Positions 1-6,658 of a stretch of 8,707 nucleotides of DNA are shown one piece after another. Location: assembly GCA_937871735.1 (NCBI GenBank), contig CALMOI010000032.1, positions 1 to 8,707 on the forward strand, given 5' to 3'. Made by a program: the position numbers and the translations under genes. A model generated the notes under the pieces. The model was not told the DNA's origin. It did not search any database and worked only from the letters and a program-made list of their open reading frames with translations. The stretch is from an uncultured Comamonadaceae bacterium (GTDB lineage: Bacteria > Pseudomonadota > Gammaproteobacteria > Burkholderiales > Burkholderiaceae_C). Every line of letters starts with the position of its first letter. Positions within the stretch are counted from its first letter, which is position 1.

Positions 1-982
<982 letters not shown>

Positions 983-1007
983 CTGGTGGTTTCTCAATCT
1001 CATGAAC

Positions 1008-1040
1008 GCTCAAAACCCGCTCAGGCGGCGGGTTTTGGGC
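1008..1040 (-). terminator. Hairpin between dnaN and gyrB, possible terminator or attenuator
   Basis: A perfect 10-bp inverted repeat, CAAAACCCGC (1011-1020) and GCGGGTTTTG (1028-1037), encloses a 7-nt loop. Two more pairs follow after one mismatch or wobble. In the minus-strand transcript the stem ends in GCGGGTTTTG, so there is a short U4 tract inside the stem foot but no longer U-run after it. It lies 31 nt beyond the dnaN stop and 26 nt before the gyrB start. Partial termination or mRNA end protection fits better than a strong terminator. Confidence 0.5.
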
Positions 1041-1070
1041 TGGGTCGGGGTGGGGCGCAGGTGTCGGGCC

Positions 1071-2177
1071 TCAGATGCGCATCGGCATGACCACGTACTT
1101 GAAGGTGCTTTGCTCAGGCAGCGTGAACAGGGCGGAGCTGTTGGAGTCGGCCAACTCAATGCGCACCATGTCTTGGCTCATGTTGGAGAGCACGTCGATC
1201 AAGTAGGTGACGTTGAAGCCGACTTCGATGCTGTCGCCGACGTAGTCAATGTCCAACTCGTCCACCGCTTCTTCTTGCTCGGCGTTGTTGGAGGCCACGC
1301 GCAGCGTGCCGGGGTCGATGTTCAGGCGCACGCCTTTGAACTTGTCGCTGGTCAAAATGGCGGTGCGTTGCAAGCTGGCCAGCAGCGCCACGCGGCCCAC
1401 GGTCATGTGGTTTTTGTGGTTGCGCGGAATCACGCGGTTGTAGTCGGGGAACTTGCCTTCCACCAACTTGGTGACAAATTCCATGCCGCCAAAGCTGAAC
1501 TTGGCTTGGTTGTTGGCGAACTGCATTTCAATCGCGCCTTCAGCATCAGACAGCAGGCGTTGCAGCTCAATCACGGTCTTGCGCGGCAAGATCACTTCTT
1601 GCTTGGGCACTTCCACGTCCAGCATGGCCGAGGCAAAGGCCAAGCGGTGGCCGTCGGTAGCAACCAAGCTCAGTTGCTTGCCTTCAGCCACGAACAAAAT
1701 GCCGTTCAGGTAGTAGCGAATGTCATGCACTGCCATCGCAAACGAGACTTGGCCCAGCAGGTCTTTCAGCGTCTTTTGCGGCACGCTGAACACCGGGCCA
1801 AAACTGGCGGCTTCTTGCACCAGCGGGAAGTCTTCAGCGGGCAGGGTTTGCAGCGTGAACTTGCTTTTGCCGCCCTTCAAAATCAGCTTCGATTGCGCCG
1901 ATTCCAGGCTGACTGTTTGGTCAGCGGGCATGGTGCGCAAGATGTCGATCAGCTTGCGTGCGCCCACGGTGATGGAGAAGTCGCCCGCGTCGCCGTCCAG
2001 CTCAGCCGTGGTGCGAATTTGGATTTCCAAGTCGCTGGTGGTCAGTTGCACGTTGGGGCCGCTTTTGCGGATCAGCACATTGGCCAAAATGGGCAATGTG
2101 TGGCGGCGCTCAACGATACCCGCCACTGATTGCAGTGCAGCCAGTACCTTGTCTTGCGTTGTCTTCAGGACGATCAT
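1071..2177 (-). CDS. dnaN: DNA polymerase III sliding clamp (beta subunit)
   Basis: Ring-shaped processivity factor that encircles DNA and tethers Pol III; it also binds many clamp-binding proteins in its hydrophobic cleft. The protein is 368 residues, close to the E. coli 366. Seen: the N-terminal HTLPILANVLI segment (26-36), the domain-2 signature VATDGHRLA (172-180), KFPDYNRVIP (242-251), and the C-terminal tail YVVMPMRI, whose MPMR end lines the partner-binding cleft. Start chosen at ATG 2177 (MIVLKTTQDK): it matches the family N-terminus and has AGAGG five nt upstream. The reading frame stays open to an ATG at 2207, which would add ten non-conserved residues (MKSPHRTEVE) upstream of that ribosome site and is unlikely. 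It lies between dnaA and gyrB on the same strand, the classic dnaA-dnaN arrangement. No lesion is visible. Confidence 0.98.
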   Translation of the reverse strand: MIVLKTTQDKVLAALQSVAGIVERRHTLPILANVLIRKSGPNVQLTTSDLEIQIRTTAELDGDAGDFSITVGARKLIDILRTMPADQTVSLESAQSKLILKGGKSKFTLQTLPAEDFPLVQEAASFGPVFSVPQKTLKDLLGQVSFAMAVHDIRYYLNGILFVAEGKQLSLVATDGHRLAFASAMLDVEVPKQEVILPRKTVIELQRLLSDAEGAIEMQFANNQAKFSFGGMEFVTKLVEGKFPDYNRVIPRNHKNHMTVGRVALLASLQRTAILTSDKFKGVRLNIDPGTLRVASNNAEQEEAVDELDIDYVGDSIEVGFNVTYLIDVLSNMSQDMVRIELADSNSSALFTLPEQSTFKYVVMPMRI

Positions 2178-2182
2178 TTCAA

Positions 2183-2187
2183 CCTCT
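2183..2187 (-). promoter_or_regulatory. Ribosome binding site that fixes the dnaN start
   Basis: On the minus strand AGAGG is followed by TTGAA and ATG. The five-nt spacing supports the start at 2177 over the upstream in-frame ATG at 2207, which lies before this site. Confidence 0.75.
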
Positions 2188-2283
2188 GTTCTGTGTGGTG
2201 ACTTCAATCAGCTGCCGGTTCAGCGGCGCGCCTGCAAGAGGTCACCGAAACCAGCATTTTCCCCTTTTTCCGAGGGCGAACGG

Positions 2284-2318
2284 CCCCTGCGATGGCCTTT
2301 TACGGTCTGGCGCAGGGG
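2284..2318 (-). terminator. Hairpin just after dnaA, weak terminator or processing structure
   Basis: CCCCTGCG (2284-2291) and CGCAGGGG (2311-2318) are perfect 8-bp complements. An inner 4-bp stem (2294-2297 with 2304-2307, one G-U on the plus-strand reading) encloses a six-nt loop. It starts 8 nt after the dnaA stop. The minus-strand sequence after the stem is CCGTTCGCCC with no U-run, so it is not a standard intrinsic terminator. The rest of the 149-bp gap to dnaN shows no convincing promoter. Confidence 0.4.
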
Positions 2319-2326
2319 GATGAGCT

Positions 2327-3769
2327 TCAGCCTTTGAGCGTTTGCTCCAGCACGCGCAATTGCTGCGACAACTCGGTCTGCAATTGGCGCTCGGCGGCGA
2401 TCTTGCGTACCGCGTGCAGCACGGTGGTGTGGTCGCGCCCGCCAAACAGCTCGCCAATTTCTGGCAGGCTTTTTTGCGTCAATTCCTTGGCCAAGTACAT
2501 GGCGATTTGGCGCGGTCTGGCGATGCTGGCGGGCCGCTTTTTGCTGTACATGTCGGCGATCTTGATCTTGTAGTAATCGGCGACGGTTTTTTGGATGTTC
2601 TCGACGCTGATTTGCCGGTTTTGGATCGACAGCAAATCGCGCAGCGCCTCACGCGCCAACTGGATCGACACTTCTTTTTGGTTGAAGCGGGCGTAAGCCA
2701 GCACTTTGCGCAGCGCGCCTTCAAGCTCGCGCACGTTGGAGCGCACGTTTTTGGCGACGAAGAACGCGACTTCTTCGGGCATCTCGGCGTGTTCGGCGCG
2801 GGCTTTGTTGATCAAAATCGCCACCCGCATTTCCAGCTCGGGCGGCTCGATGGTCACGGTCAAACCCGAGTCAAAGCGCGACACCAGCCGCTCGCTGATG
2901 TCCGCCAAACCCTTGGGATAGGTGTCGCTGGTCATGACGATGTGGCTCTTGCGGGCCAACAGCGCCTCGAAGGCATTGAAGAATTCGTCTTGCGTGCGAT
3001 CTTTGTTGGCGAAGAACTGCACGTCGTCGATCAGCAACAAGTCCAGCGAGTGGTAACGGTCTTTGAATTCGTCAAAAGTCTTGCGCTGGTAGGCCTTAAC
3101 CACATCGGTCACGAACTGTTCCGCGTGGATGTAGAGAACTTTGGCATTGGGGCGATCAGCGATCAGTTTGTTGCCCACAGCGTGCATCAAATGGGTCTTG
3201 CCCAGGCCCACGCCGCCATAGATGAACAGCGGGTTGTAGAGCTGCCCCGGCATGTTGGCGACGTGCAATGCGGCGGCGCGTGCCATGCGGTTGGCGGTGC
3301 CTTCGATCAGCGAATCGAAGTTCAAAGCGGTGTTCAACCGGCTCTTGTGTATCGCGGGCGTGGATGCTTCCTCAGGTGCCGTTGGCGTGGGCAAAACTGG
3401 ATCTATCGGCAGGCTGATTTGCCCGGTATTAACGGCACTACTGACTGGGCTAACTTGAGATCTGACAATGCTTTCACGCGGAGTGATCGCTAACTGAAGT
3501 GCAACGGGCTGGCCACACATTTTGGCCATTAGCGCGCTCAGTCGGCCCGCATACTGGGCGCGGACCCAATCGAGTTTGAAGCGGTTGGCCACATAGATGG
3601 TGGCCTTGGACAGGTCTTCGCTGACTTGGGCCGTCAGGGGCTTGATCCAGGTGTTGAACTGCTGCTCTGGCAGCTCTTGCGCCAGCTGATCCACGCATGC
3701 CTGCCACAGACTGGGCCCGGGGCTGGGAGCCGTGTCCGGGTCTTCGCTGAAGAGCGATCCCTTGGTCAT
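2327..3769 (-). CDS. dnaA: Chromosomal replication initiator protein DnaA
   Basis: AAA+ ATPase that binds DnaA boxes at oriC, forms a filament and melts the unwinding element. Length 480, normal for the family. Domain I is at about 20-90 (LWQACVDQLAQELPEQQF, then NTWIKPL). A variable Ser/Pro-rich domain II linker spans about 100-145. Domain III carries Walker A GGVGLGKTH (185-193), Walker B LLLIDDVQFF (244-253), a sensor-1 region near MTSDT, the RLVSRF arginine-finger segment (294-299) and sensor-2 NVRELEGALRK (346-356). Domain IV carries the DnaA signature GGRDHTTVLHA (443-453), which contacts the box bases. Start ATG 3769 gives MTKGSLFSED. No other plausible start was seen, though the upstream sequence TTCAACCGACG lacks a strong Shine-Dalgarno site. 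DnaA boxes immediately upstream suggest autoregulation. Confidence 0.98.
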   Translation of the reverse strand: MTKGSLFSEDPDTAPSPGPSLWQACVDQLAQELPEQQFNTWIKPLTAQVSEDLSKATIYVANRFKLDWVRAQYAGRLSALMAKMCGQPVALQLAITPRESIVRSQVSPVSSAVNTGQISLPIDPVLPTPTAPEEASTPAIHKSRLNTALNFDSLIEGTANRMARAAALHVANMPGQLYNPLFIYGGVGLGKTHLMHAVGNKLIADRPNAKVLYIHAEQFVTDVVKAYQRKTFDEFKDRYHSLDLLLIDDVQFFANKDRTQDEFFNAFEALLARKSHIVMTSDTYPKGLADISERLVSRFDSGLTVTIEPPELEMRVAILINKARAEHAEMPEEVAFFVAKNVRSNVRELEGALRKVLAYARFNQKEVSIQLAREALRDLLSIQNRQISVENIQKTVADYYKIKIADMYSKKRPASIARPRQIAMYLAKELTQKSLPEIGELFGGRDHTTVLHAVRKIAAERQLQTELSQQLRVLEQTLKG

Positions 3770-3784
3770 CGTCGGTTGAATTTC

Positions 3785-3793
3785 TGTGGATAA
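3785..3793 (-). promoter_or_regulatory. DnaA box, exact consensus
   Basis: TGTGGATAA is the exact complement of TTATCCACA. It lies 16 bp before the dnaA start, in the dnaA leader or promoter-proximal region, so it may serve both origin function and dnaA repression. A degenerate second copy (3796-3804, two mismatches) follows immediately. Confidence 0.85.
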
Positions 3794-3820
3794 GTTGTGG
3801 AGATGGGGTGCGGATTCTAG

Positions 3821-3849
3821 ATTATTCAGAATTTATCCACATCCCTGAA
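3821..3849 (-). promoter_or_regulatory. Candidate dnaA promoter overlapping a DnaA box
   Basis: On the minus strand, TTCAGG (plus 3844-3849, three of six matches to TTGACA) and AATAAT (plus 3821-3826, five of six to TATAAT) are 17 bp apart. The exact DnaA box 3833-3841 sits inside the spacer, so DnaA bound there would block RNA polymerase. The weak -35 makes this a tentative call. Confidence 0.35.
3833..3841 (+). promoter_or_regulatory. DnaA box, exact consensus
   Basis: TTATCCACA, exact, in opposite orientation to the box at 3785-3793 and directly beside the AT-rich stretch 3814-3838. Confidence 0.85.
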
Positions 3850-3874
3850 CGCGCAGGTTTTGTGTTAGCGCAAG

Positions 3875-3883
3875 TTGTCCACA
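3875..3883 (+). promoter_or_regulatory. DnaA box, one mismatch
   Basis: TTGTCCACA differs from the consensus only at position 3 (G for A). It is in the same orientation as the box at 3833-3841, 42 bp from it, and 13 bp upstream of the predicted rpmH -35. Confidence 0.65.
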
Positions 3884-3895
3884 ACGCACGGGCTC

Positions 3896-3924
3896 TTGTC
3901 GGCTCCGCAGGATGCTGCGATAAT
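3896..3924 (+). promoter_or_regulatory. Predicted rpmH operon promoter with extended -10
   Basis: TTGTCG (3896-3901), a 17-bp spacer, then GATAAT (3919-3924) preceded by TGC, which gives the TGn extended -10 motif. Spacing is ideal and the -10 matches in five of six positions. Transcription would begin near 3931, about 53 nt before the rpmH start. It is probably the main promoter for rpmH-rnpA-yidD-yidC-mnmE. Confidence 0.65.
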
Positions 3925-3933
3925 CGTTGGTTT

Positions 3934-3951
3934 CCCTGAAAGTGTTCAGGG
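3934..3951 (+). other. 5'-leader hairpin of the rpmH mRNA
   Basis: CCCTGAA (3934-3940) and TTCAGGG (3945-3951) form a perfect 7-bp stem with loop AGTG. If the promoter at 3896-3924 is right, the stem begins within a few nucleotides of the mRNA 5' end, a place where hairpins often protect mRNA from RNase E or RppH. No U-run follows, so it is not a terminator. Confidence 0.5.
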
Positions 3952-3971
3952 TGATTTGATCTGAACATTGC

Positions 3972-3976
3972 AAGGA
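3972..3976 (+). promoter_or_regulatory. rpmH ribosome binding site
   Basis: AAGGA lies seven nt before ATG 3984. It is the clearest Shine-Dalgarno site of the rightward operon, in contrast to the weak sites before rnpA and mnmE. Confidence 0.75.
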
Positions 3977-3983
3977 CACCATC

Positions 3984-4118
3984 ATGAAACGCACTTACCA
4001 ACCCTCCAAGACGCGCCGTGCCCGTACCCACGGTTTCCTGGTTCGCATGAAGACCCGTGGCGGTCGTGCTGTGATCAACGCTCGCCGCGCCAAGGGCCGC
4101 AAGCGTCTGGCCGTCTAA
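3984..4118 (+). CDS. rpmH: 50S ribosomal protein L34
   Basis: Small, very basic large-subunit ribosomal protein that binds 23S rRNA. The 44 residues match the family's usual length exactly. Seen: MKRTYQPSKTRRARTHGFLV, then RMKTRGGRAVINARRAKGRKRLAV, which is close to the consensus along its whole length. It starts with ATG seven nt after AAGGA and ends with TAA. It is the first gene of the rightward operon and sits 69 bp before rnpA; the rpmH-rnpA pair beside dnaA is one of the most conserved bacterial neighbourhoods. Transcription is probably from the promoter at 3896-3924. Nothing odd is seen. Confidence 0.99.
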   Translation: MKRTYQPSKTRRARTHGFLVRMKTRGGRAVINARRAKGRKRLAV

Positions 4119-4156
4119 GTCCGGCACTCTGAATTCATCGGCCCTTCGCCTGCGCA

Positions 4157-4184
4157 ACCGGCGCTTTGATGCCTGTTTGCCGGT
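4157..4184 (+). other. Inverted repeat just before the rnpA start
   Basis: ACCGGC (4157-4162) and GCCGGT (4179-4184) form a 6-bp stem, seven with a G-U pair (4163 with 4178), enclosing a 14-16 nt loop and ending three nt before GTG 4188. It would pair the only purine-rich bases (GGTGAT) near that start. It may dampen RnpA translation relative to L34; it is short and may be chance. Confidence 0.3.
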
Positions 4185-4187
4185 GAT

Positions 4188-4685
4188 GTGCCTCACCGAG
4201 CCCGTGCTGTGCAACGGCTGAAAACGCGTCCGCAATTCCAAGCGGCTATGGCAGGTGGCGTGGTGTCTCGTACACCGCACTTCGTGCTGCACCGCTTGCG
4301 TTTGGATGCTGCCGTTACCGCCGATCTCCCGCCATCAGGGCCTGGGTCTGAACGACCCGAGGCCCTGTTTGGCGTTCCCGGCACACCCGAAGTTTGGATG
4401 GGCGCGATGGTGCCCAAGCGGTGGGCGCGTCGCGCTGTGACGCGCAACACCATCAAGCGCCAGATTTACGCCCTCAGCTTGCCGTTGGAGGCACGTTTGC
4501 CGCTGGCCGCTTATGTGGTGCGGCTGCGCACCAGCTTTGACCGCAAACAGTTCATCAGCGCGACCTCTGAGGTGCTCAAGCAAGCGGTGCGTGAAGAGCT
4601 GGTACAGCTTTTTGCCCGCGTGACGCAAGTTCGCGCTCCGAAACCCGCTGCGGTGGTTGCCGTGGCTGCGGAAGCGCAGCCATGA
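4188..4685 (+). CDS. rnpA: Ribonuclease P protein component
   Basis: Protein subunit that binds the RnpB catalytic RNA and helps remove 5' leaders from pre-tRNAs. The family hallmark is clear: MGAMVPKRWARRAVTRNTIK (71-90) contains the RNxxKR motif (RNTIKR, 86-91). The N-terminal strand QRLKTRPQFQ (9-18) also fits. At 165 residues it is longer than the roughly 120 of E. coli, owing to a Pro/Gly-rich insert at about 46-70 and an Ala/Val-rich tail after 148; such insertions occur in related bacteria. Start is uncertain: GTG 4188 is the first usable codon after the in-frame stop at 4167, but the second GTG at 4209 would give VQRLKTR..., which matches where I recall relatives starting (MQRLKTR). 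Neither has a good ribosome site. The stop TGA overlaps the yidD ATG (ATGA, 4682-4685). Confidence 0.95.
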   Translation: MPHRARAVQRLKTRPQFQAAMAGGVVSRTPHFVLHRLRLDAAVTADLPPSGPGSERPEALFGVPGTPEVWMGAMVPKRWARRAVTRNTIKRQIYALSLPLEARLPLAAYVVRLRTSFDRKQFISATSEVLKQAVREELVQLFARVTQVRAPKPAAVVAVAAEAQP

Positions 4686-4969
4686 TGCGTTGCTTGCTGA
4701 TGGGTTTGGTGCGTGGCTATCAACTGCTGATCAGCCCGGCGCTGGGGCCGTCGTGCCGTTTTGAGCCCAGTTGCTCGGCGTATGCCATGCAGGCGCTGGC
4801 CCAGCATGGGGCCGCAGCAGGCAGCTATTTGGCCTTGCGCCGCATCGGGCGTTGTCAGCCGTGGTGTGATGGCGGCCATGATCCGGTGCCGGCAGATCCG
4901 CCCAAGCTGTTCTCCCGTTTAGACTCCCGGCGGGATTCCCCCACCTTCACCAAGAAGAAGTCTTCATGA
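4682..4969 (+). CDS. yidD: Membrane protein insertion efficiency factor YidD
   Basis: Small membrane-associated protein thought to help YidC-dependent insertion of inner-membrane proteins. It has 95 residues, within the usual 70-100. The core motif is present: YQLLISPALGPSCRFEPSCS (13-32) followed by SAYA, then ALRRIGRCQPWCDGGHDPVP (51-70), with family cysteines at 25, 31, 58 and 62. An amphipathic N-terminus replaces a true membrane span. A basic tail ends in KKKSS. The start ATG overlaps the rnpA stop, and its TGA overlaps the yidC ATG (4966-4969), so translation is probably coupled on both sides. A second ATG directly follows the first (MM), so the true start could be 4685. Confidence 0.96.
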   Translation: MMRCLLMGLVRGYQLLISPALGPSCRFEPSCSAYAMQALAQHGAAAGSYLALRRIGRCQPWCDGGHDPVPADPPKLFSRLDSRRDSPTFTKKKSS

Positions 4970-6651
4970 ACGATATCCGTCGCACCATCCTGTGGGTGAT
5001 TTTTGGCTTTGCCATGGTTCTGCTGTGGGATCAGTGGCAGGTTTACAACGGTCACCCGGCCACCTTCTTGGGCGGCACCAAGCCCGCCGTCAGCGCCGCA
5101 CCGCCTAGCGCGGCGACGGGCGTGCCCGTGGCATCTGCTGGTTTGAACACCACTGCCGCGCCCGCCACACCCGGCGCAGTGCCCACCACCGCGCCGACTG
5201 CGCCCGTGGTGCCGCGCCAGCGCATTGACGTGAGCACCGATGTGCTCAAACTCAGCTTTGACACCGAAGGCGGCTCGCTGGTGCATTCAGAATTCCTGAA
5301 GCACGCTGACATGGTCGATCAGACCAAGCCCACCGTGCTGCTTGACGAAAGCCGTGACCGTGTTTACGTGGCGCAAACCGGCCTGATCGGTGGCAACTTC
5401 CCGACCCACAAAACGCCCATGACCTTCAAGGGCGAACGCACGTTGGCCGAAGGCGCAAATTCTTTGGTGCTGACCTTTGAATCGCCCGACTTGGGTGGCG
5501 TGAAGCTGGTCAAAACCTACACCTTGCAGCGCGGCTCTTACGCCATCGCGGTCAAGCATGAACTGACCAACACCGGCACCGCGCCGCTGTCGCCCCAGCT
5601 CTACCTGCAATTGGTGCATGACGGCAACAAGCCCAAGGGCGAGTCCTCGTTCTACTCCACCTTCACCGGCCCGGCGGTTTACACCGATGCCAAGAAGTAC
5701 CAAAAGGTCGAGTTCAGCGACATCGAAAAGAACAAGGCTGAGATCGAAAAGACCTCGCCCAACGGCTACGTGGCGATGGTGCAGCACTACTTTGCCAGCG
5801 CTTGGCTGTTGGACGACGGCACCCCGCGTGAGAATTTCGTGCGCAAGGTGGACACCAACTTGTACGCCGTGGGCCTGATCACCGCCTTCCGCGACATCGC
5901 GCCCGGCACCAGCAAGGCCATCGACACCAAGCTGTTCATCGGCCCGCAAGAAGAAAAGAACCTCGAAGCGCTGGCTCCCGGCCTTGAACTGGTCAAGGAC
6001 TATGGTCGCCTGACCATCTTGGCCAAGCCGCTGTACTGGCTGCTGGACAAGCTGCACGGCATGATCCAAAACTGGGGTTGGTCGATTGTGGCGCTGGTGC
6101 TGCTGCTGAAAGTGGCCTTCTACTGGCTCAACGCCAAGGCTTACTCCAGCATGGCCAAGATGAAGGCCATCAACCCCCGCATCATGGAAATGCGCGAGCG
6201 CCTGAAAGACAACCCGCAGCAGATGCAGCAAGAGATGATGCGCATCTACCGCGAAGAAAAAGTCAACCCGATGGGCGGCTGCTTCCCGATCGTGATTCAG
6301 ATCCCGGTGTTCATTTCGCTGTACTGGGTGTTGCTGTCCAGCGTGGAAATGCGCAACGCACCGTGGGTGATGTGGGTGCATGACCTGTCCGCGCCAGACC
6401 CCTTCTTCATCTTGCCGCTCTTGATGACTGCCACCAGCATGCTGCAAACCGCGTTGAACCCGGCACCGCCGGATCCCATGCAAGCCAAGATGATGTGGAT
6501 CATGCCGCTGATTTTCAGCGTGATGTTCTTCTTCTTCCCGGCTGGTTTGGTGCTGTACTGGTTGACCAACAACATCTTGTCGATTGCCCAGCAATGGGTC
6601 ATCAACACCCGTTTGGGTGTGCCGCCCAAGTTCAATCTGCCCAAGTTCTAA
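4966..6651 (+). CDS. yidC: Membrane protein insertase YidC
   Basis: Inserts and folds inner-membrane proteins, alone or with SecYEG. The length of 561 fits Gram-negative YidC (E. coli 548). Order: a membrane span at about 7-22 (ILWVIFGFAMVLLW), an Ala/Pro/Thr-rich linker at about 38-83, a periplasmic beta-supersandwich domain to about 350, then the conserved core. In the core: TM2 with GWSIVALVLLLK (371-382), the cytoplasmic helical hairpin with SSMAKMKAINPRI, KVNPMGGCFPIVIQIPVFIS (TM3, from about 439), TM4 from about 479 (PFFILPLLMTA), and TM5/6 at about 508-543 (FFFFPAGLVLYWLTNN). The groove positive charge that is Arg366 in E. coli appears to be Lys382 here, a conservative swap. The start ATG overlaps the yidD stop; an AAGAAGAAG purine tract upstream can serve as the ribosome site. 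Confidence 0.98.
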   Translation: MNDIRRTILWVIFGFAMVLLWDQWQVYNGHPATFLGGTKPAVSAAPPSAATGVPVASAGLNTTAAPATPGAVPTTAPTAPVVPRQRIDVSTDVLKLSFDTEGGSLVHSEFLKHADMVDQTKPTVLLDESRDRVYVAQTGLIGGNFPTHKTPMTFKGERTLAEGANSLVLTFESPDLGGVKLVKTYTLQRGSYAIAVKHELTNTGTAPLSPQLYLQLVHDGNKPKGESSFYSTFTGPAVYTDAKKYQKVEFSDIEKNKAEIEKTSPNGYVAMVQHYFASAWLLDDGTPRENFVRKVDTNLYAVGLITAFRDIAPGTSKAIDTKLFIGPQEEKNLEALAPGLELVKDYGRLTILAKPLYWLLDKLHGMIQNWGWSIVALVLLLKVAFYWLNAKAYSSMAKMKAINPRIMEMRERLKDNPQQMQQEMMRIYREEKVNPMGGCFPIVIQIPVFISLYWVLLSSVEMRNAPWVMWVHDLSAPDPFFILPLLMTATSMLQTALNPAPPDPMQAKMMWIMPLIFSVMFFFFPAGLVLYWLTNNILSIAQQWVINTRLGVPPKFNLPKF

Positions 6652-6658
6652 CTCGAAC

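Larger units (their letters stand above)
3770..3983. other. oriC: Candidate origin of replication (oriC) between dnaA and rpmH
   Basis: This 214-bp non-coding gap separates divergent dnaA and rpmH. Boxes matching TTATCCACA: TGTGGATAA at 3785-3793 (exact, minus orientation), TTATCCACA at 3833-3841 (exact, plus) and TTGTCCACA at 3875-3883 (one mismatch, plus). A weaker TGTGGAGAT follows the first box at 3796-3804. The stretch 3814-3838 is 19/25 A+T and could be the unwinding element, though it is short. Every core gene in the window is transcribed away from this gap. With only three or four boxes it could instead be only the dnaA regulatory region, with other boxes elsewhere; a GC-skew switch here would decide. 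Confidence 0.75.

Noticed and set aside
2197..2246. GGTGAC ... GTCACC inverted repeat upstream of dnaN
   Set aside because: Six-bp arms are 38 nt apart with no other support; expected by chance.
2342..3493. 383-codon plus-strand ORF
   Set aside because: Antisense to dnaA, which is intact and recognisable along its whole length.
3822..4292. 156-codon minus-strand ORF across the origin gap, rpmH and the rnpA start
   Set aside because: It runs antisense through certain rpmH and the DnaA-box region; its composition looks random and it has no motif.
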